From assembly GCA_021107605.1 (NCBI GenBank), contig JAIOSN010000070.1:1-5586 (forward strand): 5,586 nt of DNA, given 5' to 3'. This stretch comes from Anaerolineae bacterium. Lineage in GTDB: Bacteria; Chloroflexota; Anaerolineae; B4-G1; SLSP01. A model generated the notes under the pieces. That model worked only from the letters and a program-made list of their open reading frames with translations. It was not told the DNA's origin and searched no databases. Within the stretch, counting starts at the first letter, position 1, and each line of letters begins with the position of its first letter. Shown here piece after piece: positions 1 through 5,021 of the stretch. The translations under genes and the position numbers were made by a program.

Positions 1-1289
1 ACGGGGTGCGAATGCTAGGGACGGTTGAGGAGCTGCGTCAGTTGGTGGAGGAGCAGCGGGTAGGACAGGTATTGGTGGTCATTCCTAGCGCTACTACTGC
101 TGAGATGCGGTATATTGTGGATGTTTGCCGGGAATCTCAAGTGGAAGTGCTGACTTTGCCGGGTATGTATGAGATGATCGCCGGGAGCGTGCAGATTCAG
201 CGTTTCCGCCCGGTGCAGGTGGAGGATCTGCTCGCTAGGGAACCGGTGCAGACAGATGTCTCGCAGGTGCAGCAGATTGTAAGTGGAAGGAGGGTCTTGA
301 TCACCGGGGCCGGCGGTTCTATCGGTTCAGAGCTCTGCCGGCAGGTCGCGGAGTGTGGGCCAGCGAAGCTCTTGTTGGTGGGGCATGGGGAGAATTCGAT
401 ATTTCATATTCTCCACGAGATACGGGATGGGTTCCCGTCCTTGCCAGTTGAGCCGCTGATCGCTGATATCCGGGATGCAGAACGTATCCAACAGATTTTT
501 GCAAGCTATCGGCCAGAGATCGTTTTCCACGCTGCGGCGCATAAGCACGTCCCCTTGATGGAAGCTAATCCCATAGAAGCGGGGAGTAACAACGTGGGAG
601 GAACTTGGAATGTTTTACGTGCGGCTGAAGAATCTGGTTGTTTGCGCTTAGTGATGATCTCCACGGATAAGGCGGTTAATCCAACAAGCATTATGGGCGC
701 GACCAAGCGCGTGGCCGAGCAGCTGGTGCAGGAAGCGGCCTATCGGACAGGACGATGTTTTGTGGCAGTGCGATTTGGTAACGTGTTGGGAAGTCGGGGC
801 AGCGTGGTGCCCTACTTTGAGAAGCAGATTGAGGCGGGTGGGCCAGTGACGGTGACTCACCCGGATGTGAGGCGTTACTTTATGACGATCCCCGAAGCGG
901 TGCAGTTGGTCTTGCAAGCGAGCGCGTTGGGTGAGAGCGGGGAGCTTTTTGTCTTGGATATGGGGGAACCGGTGAAGATCGTTGATTTGGCACGCGACAT
1001 AATCCGGCTCTCTGGTCGAGAAGATGTTGAAATTGAATTTATTGGCTTGCGTCCCGGCGAGAAGCTCTTCGAGGAGCTCTTTTTGGAGGATGAATCTTAT
1101 TGTCGCACCAGGCATGAGAAGGTCTTCGTTTCGCGGAATGGCAAGGGGCCGGAGCAGTTGTTAGTGGGGCAGGTGAAGCAATTATTGGCGCTGGCCCAGC
1201 AAGGAGATGCGGAGGGGATATACCGGGCAATTAAAGTAATTGTGCCAGAGTGTCTGCCTGCGTTTGTGGAGCGGGGGGTAAAGGGGTAG
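1..1289 (+). CDS. FlaA1/CapD-type nucleotide-sugar 4,6-dehydratase, 5'-truncated by window edge
   Basis: Likely a membrane-linked UDP-sugar (probably UDP-GlcNAc-type) 4,6-dehydratase that makes the 4-keto-6-deoxy intermediate for surface glycans. The frame is open to the left edge, so the gene begins upstream. About 428 residues are visible, against roughly 600 or more for full-length FlaA1/CapD/PglF proteins. The missing part is expected to be the N-terminal membrane helices and the start of the first Rossmann-like domain. Numbering from the GTG at 6: the end of the N-terminal nucleotide-binding-like domain is at about 1-80, with the family motif VEDLLAREPV at 72-81. The NAD(P)-binding loop TGAGGSIGSE is at 100-109, and HAAAHKHVPLME at 175-186. 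The active-site block STDKAVNPTSIMGATKR is at 219-235. This is the PglF-like Thr-Asp-Lys (220-222) with Met230 where ordinary SDR enzymes have Tyr, and Lys234 after it. LRPGEKLFEEL is at 348-358. All known catalytic-domain motifs are intact. The family call is strong; the exact sugar substrate is inferred. The stop is TAG at 1287-1289. Confidence 0.95.
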   Translation, partial: GVRMLGTVEELRQLVEEQRVGQVLVVIPSATTAEMRYIVDVCRESQVEVLTLPGMYEMIAGSVQIQRFRPVQVEDLLAREPVQTDVSQVQQIVSGRRVLITGAGGSIGSELCRQVAECGPAKLLLVGHGENSIFHILHEIRDGFPSLPVEPLIADIRDAERIQQIFASYRPEIVFHAAAHKHVPLMEANPIEAGSNNVGGTWNVLRAAEESGCLRLVMISTDKAVNPTSIMGATKRVAEQLVQEAAYRTGRCFVAVRFGNVLGSRGSVVPYFEKQIEAGGPVTVTHPDVRRYFMTIPEAVQLVLQASALGESGELFVLDMGEPVKIVDLARDIIRLSGREDVEIEFIGLRPGEKLFEELFLEDESYCRTRHEKVFVSRNGKGPEQLLVGQVKQLLALAQQGDAEGIYRAIKVIVPECLPAFVERGVKG

Positions 1290-1293
1290 GACG

Positions 1294-1313
1294 CAGCTGA
1301 ACGCTGATTTTTT
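1294..1313 (+). terminator. weak candidate intrinsic terminator after the dehydratase gene
   Basis: CAGC (1294-1297) and GCTG (1303-1306) can form a 4-bp stem with a 5-nt loop, followed after one A by six T (1308-1313). It starts 5 nt after the dehydratase stop codon, where a terminator would be expected. The stem is short, so termination would be inefficient, and the same bases also form the left arm of the outer inverted repeat. Position and T-run are seen; function is inferred. Confidence 0.25.
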
Positions 1314-1392
1314 GCTTTTATCTGCGCGAATCTGCATCCAAAATTAAAAGTGTCAGGCAGTTAGTCAATGTCATTAAGTTAAGCTACTGACC

Positions 1393-1407
1393 AGACCTCA
1401 GAGGTCT
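1393..1407. repeat. palindrome AGACCTC-A-GAGGTCT, left copy
   Basis: A perfect 7-bp inverted repeat around a single central A. It differs from the copy at 1477-1491 only in the centre base. It can fold on itself or pair with the other copy. A two-fold symmetric site of this size could also bind a dimeric protein, but two copies inside an inverted-repeat element point rather to a repeat-family component. Confidence 0.7.
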
Positions 1408-1476
1408 AATGCGACTCTCTCCCGCAAGAAAATTACCGCAAATACGCCGTGGTTTGCCGCTAGACCGCGCTACCAG

Positions 1477-1491
1477 AGACCTCGGAGGTCT
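1477..1491. repeat. palindrome AGACCTC-G-GAGGTCT, right copy
   Basis: A perfect 7-bp inverted repeat around a central G, 70 nt downstream of the sister palindrome. Its last two bases overlap the right terminal inverted repeat (1490-1507). On the left side, a 9-nt spacer separates the palindrome from the terminal repeat. The left arm therefore either gained 9 nt or the right arm lost them. Confidence 0.7.
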
Positions 1492-1545
1492 TATCTTAAT
1501 GACATTGGGCAACTAGTTCAGCATTTAGCTGCGTTCTATTTTGCA

Positions 1546-1575
1546 TGATAGAGACTGGTTCTTGGTTTGATAGAG
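1546..1575. repeat. short direct repeat TGATAGAG upstream of the anchored-protein gene
   Basis: TGATAGAG occurs at 1546-1553 and again at 1568-1575. The starts are 22 bp apart (about two helical turns), and the second copy ends 9 nt before the start codon. The spacing would suit a regulator operator, but an 8-bp repeat in a short AT-rich leader may be chance. No convincing -35/-10 pair was found nearby. Confidence 0.25.
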
Positions 1576-1576
1576 T

Positions 1577-1582
1577 GAGGGG
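1577..1582 (+). promoter_or_regulatory. ribosome binding site for the gene at 1585
   Basis: GAGGGG lies 2 nt before the ATG at 1585 (the GAGG core is 4 nt away), which is closer than ideal. An in-frame TGA at 1576-1578 excludes any start further upstream, so this purine run and ATG 1585 are the best initiation choice. Confidence 0.5.
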
Positions 1583-1584
1583 AT

Positions 1585-2490
1585 ATGGTTAATCGACGGA
1601 GACAAGTGTTGGTTTTTGGATTAGGAGTGCTTGGGTTGGCGATCTTGGTGGGAGTAGGGATCGCTATCGGTGCTGGCGGGAGTTCTCTGCGCCGGCCGTT
1701 CAGCGCTTTCCCACAAGTTCCACTGCCTACGACCACTGCTACTCTCTCCCCGACACCAACCCTTACGCCGGAGCCAATAAAAACATCCATCCCGGCGTAC
1801 ACGCCGGCGCCTCCGACGCCTTCCCCAACGCTCACTCCCACTCCTACTAGCCGTCCCACCTTAGCGCCGGTGACCTTCGCGAGCGATTCTTCTGCTGACG
1901 CGGTGGACTTCAACACTCTGGTTCCTCTGACCACTACTCTCGCGGGGGTTGATATTCAAGCAGCCGGCTTCGACGAGGCTGGTCACTTGCTAACGGAACT
2001 GCCGGGCGAGCTGGTCGCTCAAGTTGCAGATTGGTCGCTGGCGGATAACCTGATTCTCTGGATGCGGTTGCATACGGCTGTGCCGGTGGAACAAGCGGGC
2101 ATTGTCTACTGGCTATTTGCGCTGGATACGGATGGCAACTTGGAGACGGGGCGACCCGTGGGAGATGGGTTGATCAATCCCGATATGGGAGCGGAGGTCA
2201 CGTTGGGCGTCCACTCGAATCCAGCCACGGGGTTACAATTCAAGCCGTATATGTTGATTTGGGATCAAGCGCGTGCGGAATCTAGACGCTATGAATTGAC
2301 GGCGGAAGTGAAATTTAGCCCAGAGCGGGATATACTCTTCCTGCGGGTTCCCAAATTGAAGTTGGGAGAGCTCTTATCCGAACTCTCTAATGTCGAACCT
2401 GAATGGGAGAGGACGGTGGGGCGGGCAGCGATTCTCTTTGATGCGGGGAGTGGCTTGGCCGTGGATTTCTGTCCGGGGATTCCTGAGTAA
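1585..2490 (+). CDS. membrane-anchored exported protein with Pro/Thr-rich linker, function unknown
   Basis: 301 residues; no known enzyme family is recognised. Residues 1-6 are basic (RRR at 4-6). A single hydrophobic segment at about 7-31 is an uncleaved signal anchor or signal peptide. A Pro/Thr/Ser-rich linker at about 44-96 contains runs such as SPTPTLTPEP and TLTPTPTSRPT. The folded part is at about 105-301. It contains AGIVYWLFALDTDGNLETG (171-189) and a following GAEVTLGVH (202-210). This recalls beta-sandwich, DOMON/CBM9-like repeats ('F-x-hD-x-D-x-N-x-x-T-G ... hGaD-h-x-h'), and D181-D183-N185 could bind calcium. That resemblance is weak and the fold is inference. One cysteine (C296) lies near the C-terminus. 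The start is the first ATG after the in-frame stop at 1576. The gene leads the tight three-gene run, 7 nt ahead of the nucleotidyltransferase gene. Its place in a glycan cluster suggests an outward-facing surface or glycan-binding role. Confidence 0.85.
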   Translation: MVNRRRQVLVFGLGVLGLAILVGVGIAIGAGGSSLRRPFSAFPQVPLPTTTATLSPTPTLTPEPIKTSIPAYTPAPPTPSPTLTPTPTSRPTLAPVTFASDSSADAVDFNTLVPLTTTLAGVDIQAAGFDEAGHLLTELPGELVAQVADWSLADNLILWMRLHTAVPVEQAGIVYWLFALDTDGNLETGRPVGDGLINPDMGAEVTLGVHSNPATGLQFKPYMLIWDQARAESRRYELTAEVKFSPERDILFLRVPKLKLGELLSELSNVEPEWERTVGRAAILFDAGSGLAVDFCPGIPE

Positions 2491-2497
2491 TAAGCAG

Positions 2498-3640
2498 ATG
2501 AATCCATCACCATATTTGAATTTCTGGTGGACGGGGGAGTTAGCCGTCTCTGAAGCTGCGCTCATCTCCTGGGCACGGACGCAACGGTTGTTACCGCTGC
2601 TCGGATGGCGCGCCGCGCAAGAGGGCTGGTCGCTCTCTCCTACGTTGCAGCAAGCGGTGAAGGAAGCTCGCTATCGACTCACAGCGCGTGAGGTGTTGCT
2701 AAAGCAACAATTGAAGCAATTGAGCGAAATCGTTGTTCGTCAGGAAATCCCGGTAGTAGTGGTGAAAGGGCCGGTAATAGCAGAATTTTACCCCGAGACG
2801 ATCCTGCGTCCTTATTCTGATCTGGATTTATTGGTACCGGAACAGGATGTTACTGAATTGATAACTGCCTTGCAGCAAGAAGAGTATCATGCTGAATTGG
2901 GTGGTGGTCGTTCTACCCATCTACCGCCTCTCTATCCTTCAACGGCTGGTTTTAGGGTGGAAATTCATACTGCCCTAGATGCTCATGGAGCCGATTCTCT
3001 TTTTACCTTTGAGCGCTGGGCTGAGAGCTCAGCGCCGTGGAGGGCATTTCCCAGTATGCGGATTCCGGACCCCCTAGAACACTTGCTCTACCTCACATAT
3101 CATTTGATTGAGCGTCATCAATTTGCAGGGGGGGGGCTGGCGCTGGCCGATTTCAAGTTCCTGACGGCTGGTTGGGGTATATACGAGTGGCAGACGTTAC
3201 AGGAGAGAGCCATGTCCCTCGGTATGTTACGTTCGGTAGGGTTAGCTCTTCGCTTGGTTGCTTGGTTTTGGCCGGCGACCGATCTCACTGAGGCGCTTAC
3301 TTACTTCCCCTTTCCGCCTGATAAAGTGTTGGCGGTTAGTCAACGCATGTTATTAGGATATCAGTCCAAATTGTTACCCAGCGTCTGGCGTGATTTAGAG
3401 GGCACGGGATATAAAGATTGGATAAGATATCTCAAGAAGATTCTCTTTGGAGAACCACAACAAGCGCAACGCATGTCGTTCATGGAGAAGCTGCACTTTG
3501 GGCTGCACCGTCCAGTGCATTTAGTGAGGACCTATACTCCGGCGGCCTGGTCGCTTTTGCGTGGCGACCCCGAGAGCCGTGCGGCGTGGCAGGCGCGTCG
3601 TGAACTGATGGTCTGGTTGCGGGCAGAGGAAGGGCTTTAG
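2498..3640 (+). CDS. nucleotidyltransferase family protein (NTP_transf_5-like)
   Basis: 380 residues from ATG 2498, resembling the uncharacterised nucleotidyltransferase-fold family NTP_transf_5 (PF14907), members of which are common in exopolysaccharide and exosortase clusters. The diagnostic block lies at about 85-115: PVVVVKGPVIAEFYPE (85-100), then LRPYSDLDLLVPEQ (103-116). D108 and D110 are the likely metal-binding DxD pair, and K90-G91 is the preceding conserved Lys-Gly. VEIH at 154-157 occupies the place where the family often has 'DlH', so E155 may be the third acidic residue. The protein is soluble and has no signal peptide. The frame is open back to 2390 inside the upstream gene, but those 36 residues would overlap it and look unlike the family. 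ATG 2498, 7 nt after the upstream stop, is preferred although its Shine-Dalgarno is poor, so translation is probably coupled. A run of nine G at 3128-3136 encodes Gly-Gly-Gly. The reaction and substrate are unknown. Confidence 0.82.
   Translation: MNPSPYLNFWWTGELAVSEAALISWARTQRLLPLLGWRAAQEGWSLSPTLQQAVKEARYRLTAREVLLKQQLKQLSEIVVRQEIPVVVVKGPVIAEFYPETILRPYSDLDLLVPEQDVTELITALQQEEYHAELGGGRSTHLPPLYPSTAGFRVEIHTALDAHGADSLFTFERWAESSAPWRAFPSMRIPDPLEHLLYLTYHLIERHQFAGGGLALADFKFLTAGWGIYEWQTLQERAMSLGMLRSVGLALRLVAWFWPATDLTEALTYFPFPPDKVLAVSQRMLLGYQSKLLPSVWRDLEGTGYKDWIRYLKKILFGEPQQAQRMSFMEKLHFGLHRPVHLVRTYTPAAWSLLRGDPESRAAWQARRELMVWLRAEEGL
3627..3634 (+). promoter_or_regulatory. strong ribosome binding site for the GTG start at 3642
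   Basis: AGGAAGGG, inside the last codons of the nucleotidyltransferase gene, stands 7 nt before GTG 3642. This spacing and strength fix the non-ATG start of the next gene. Confidence 0.7.
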
Positions 3641-3641
3641 G

Positions 3642-4937
3642 GTGCTGGCGCGCTTGAAATTCGGGGGGCAACTATTGCTGTTGGGCGTTAGCGCTCCCCT
3701 GCTACTATTTCCGGCGCAATTACCGGAAGCAACCCTTGTTATCTTACTTGTCCTGATAGCGTATTGGTCCGTGGAGACGTTTCAACGGCATCCCTGGCCT
3801 GCGACAACTTTTAATGGCGCATTGTTGCTGTTTTTGATAATGGTGGGGGTGGGGATACTGGTCTCCCCGTGGCCGGAAGTAACCTTGTCCAAAGCCACGG
3901 GGATAATTCTAGGCCTGCATCTCTTCCGCTGGATCACGTCGCTGCGCAAGCCGGAATTTCAGCGGATTTCCTTGTATCTCTTTATCATAGCGGTGCTGGC
4001 AATCTGGGCGTTGGGAATGGTAAGTGTGGGTTGGAATAGGAAGATACCCTTGCTCAGCAATTGGATTGCTCTCCTGCCCCCAAAAATCTACTCTTTGCCG
4101 GGGACGCCTGGCAGTGGTGTAAGCCCTAATCAACTGGGAGGCGTTCTGGCCCTGGTGCTGCCGGTGTTTGTCGCACTAGCCCTTGGTGGGAGTCTTCGTC
4201 TCTCATCTCTATTCAATTGGCTGGTGGGGATACTAGCTATGATCTTGGCGGCGACCTTGCTGTTGACGCAATCGCGGAGTGGCTGGGGCGGCGGGTTGTT
4301 GGGTATCCTCTCTCTCTTGGTGCTTGGTGGTTTTAGTTGCGAGAAGCGTTGGCCGAAATATGCAATAATTTGTTTACTGGTGGCAATGCTGTTGGTCTCC
4401 GTGATCATCTTAGCGGAGGTAGGCCCAGCGCAGGTGGGAGCGTTTCTGCAGGAATCCGCCCACGGGCAACTTGAAACCGAGATAGTGGGTACTATTACCC
4501 TCAGTGGACGGTTGGAGATTTGGAGCCGCGCGCTCTATGCTATTCAGGATTTCGCTTTCACCGGTTGCGGCTTAGGAACGTTCCGGAAAGTGGTCTGGAT
4601 ACTCTATCCATTGTTCACTATCTCCCCTTCGCACGATATATCACACGCGCACAATGTTTTCTTGCAGATGGCGGCGGATCTAGGATTGCCGGGGTTGATA
4701 TCCTACTTAGCATTGTTAGGGATGGCTGGGGTTGCGAGTTGGCGTATAGCTCAAGCCGGAAAACGGGAACGGTGGTTAGCATTGGGAATCTTGAGCGGCT
4801 TGATTGGTTATCACATTTATGGTTTAACCGATGTTCTCGCTCTGGGCTCGCGTCCTCATTTTCTCTTCTGGTGGATGTTGGGGTTGCTGGCGTTGGAAGG
4901 GGAAAAATCGTTTGCTGACAAGGCGCTGGTAAGATAA
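3642..4937 (+). CDS. O-antigen ligase / polymerase family integral membrane protein
   Basis: 431 residues with about ten or more hydrophobic segments, belonging to the Wzy/WaaL family (O-antigen ligase, PF04932-type). Proteins of this family join lipid-linked glycan units outside the membrane, either to each other (polymerase) or to an acceptor (ligase). Visible family marks: SPNQLGG (161-167); LLTQSRSGWGGG (207-218), with the conserved Arg212 opening the Wzy_C region; the large extracytoplasmic loop with LSGRLEIWSRAL (288-299, Arg290) and the Gly-rich TGCGLGTF (307-314); and HAHNVFLQMAADLGLPGL (335-352), with the conserved His337-Asn338. After this come two or three further helices. The GTG start at 3642 follows the previous stop by 1 nt and has a well-placed AGGAAGGG. 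Spacing indicates co-transcription with the two upstream genes. The sequence does not tell ligase from polymerase; length and topology fit both. Confidence 0.9.
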   Translation: MLARLKFGGQLLLLGVSAPLLLFPAQLPEATLVILLVLIAYWSVETFQRHPWPATTFNGALLLFLIMVGVGILVSPWPEVTLSKATGIILGLHLFRWITSLRKPEFQRISLYLFIIAVLAIWALGMVSVGWNRKIPLLSNWIALLPPKIYSLPGTPGSGVSPNQLGGVLALVLPVFVALALGGSLRLSSLFNWLVGILAMILAATLLLTQSRSGWGGGLLGILSLLVLGGFSCEKRWPKYAIICLLVAMLLVSVIILAEVGPAQVGAFLQESAHGQLETEIVGTITLSGRLEIWSRALYAIQDFAFTGCGLGTFRKVVWILYPLFTISPSHDISHAHNVFLQMAADLGLPGLISYLALLGMAGVASWRIAQAGKRERWLALGILSGLIGYHIYGLTDVLALGSRPHFLFWWMLGLLALEGEKSFADKALVR

Positions 4938-4962
4938 AATGGGACGGACAGAATACGTGAAC

Positions 4963-4991
4963 TTGCAAATCCTCTTTCTTGGTGCTATAAT
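4963..4991 (+). promoter_or_regulatory. near-consensus sigma70-type promoter with extended -10
   Basis: TTGCAA (4963-4968) is followed by a 17-nt spacer and TATAAT (4986-4991). TGC immediately before the -10 makes an extended -10 element. Transcription would start near 4998, giving a leader of about 24 nt before ATG 5022. It lies in the 84-nt gap after the O-antigen ligase gene and implies that the LysM gene is its own transcription unit. The hexamers are seen; activity is inferred from the bacterial housekeeping consensus. Confidence 0.75.
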
Positions 4992-5021
4992 GGCTATGTT
5001 GCGTCAAGGCGTGACTAATTT

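Larger units (their letters stand above)
1366..1507. mobile_element. 142-bp MITE/REP-like element with 18-bp terminal inverted repeats
   Basis: The ends caatgtcattaagttaag (1366-1383) and cttatcttaatgacattg (1490-1507) are reverse complements at 17 of 18 positions. Directly inside lie two nearly identical palindromes (1393-1407 and 1477-1491). Each arm therefore continues pairing for 31 positions with 29 matches, interrupted only by a 9-nt bulge at 1384-1392 on the left. The 69-nt centre (1408-1476) has no coding potential; it carries a short gcaaa/tttgc pairing (1438-1442 with 1453-1457). This architecture fits a non-autonomous miniature element or an extended REP/BIME-type repeat. There is no transposase in the window and no clear target duplication, so mobility is inferred from structure alone. 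Confidence 0.5.
1291..1534. repeat. outer inverted repeat pair bracketing the intergenic region
   Basis: Left arm 1291-1307 (acgcagctgaacgctga) and right arm 1518-1534 (tcagcatttagctgcgt) are reverse complements at 15 of 17 positions. The arms sit just inside the two flanking genes and enclose the inner inverted-repeat element. The left side also carries a second degenerate copy, in inverted form, at about 1320-1339 (atctgcgcgaatctgcatcc). This resembles the CTGCG-rich intergenic repeats scattered through many environmental bacterial genomes. No target-site duplication is visible next to the arms. The pairing is seen directly; any mobile or regulatory role is unproven. Confidence 0.55.

Noticed and set aside
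648..1115. 155-codon open frame on the - strand inside the dehydratase gene
   Set aside because: It lies wholly antisense to strongly conserved catalytic motifs, its translation is His/Arg-rich with no recognisable domain, and it has no ribosome binding site or promoter.
1290..1584. CRISPR array or tRNA gene in the repeat-rich intergenic region
   Set aside because: The repeats are inverted pairs, not regularly spaced direct repeats with spacers, and no cloverleaf with T-loop and CCA-proximal stem could be drawn.
1792..1807. Inverted repeat ccggcgtacacgccgg in the linker of the anchored protein
   Set aside because: The 7-bp arms have only a 2-nt loop and sit in Pro/Ala codons of a low-complexity linker; this is probably a by-product of codon bias rather than a terminator or operator.
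1536..1934. 132-codon open frame on the - strand, Val/Gly-rich
   Set aside because: It is the complement of the Pro/Thr-rich linker of the anchored protein; biased codons there naturally leave the antisense frame open.
4520..4918. 132-codon open frame on the + strand in another frame of the O-antigen ligase gene
   Set aside because: It is nested in conserved WaaL/Wzy sequence and its translation has no recognisable family or membrane pattern.
4938..4962. Terminator after the O-antigen ligase gene
   Set aside because: No stem-loop plus T-run is visible between the stop codon and the promoter; read-through into the LysM gene cannot be excluded.
4618..5007. 129-codon open frame on the - strand crossing the ligase gene end and the promoter
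   Set aside because: It is antisense to HAHN-region coding sequence and covers a good + strand promoter; the translation looks like random shadow sequence.
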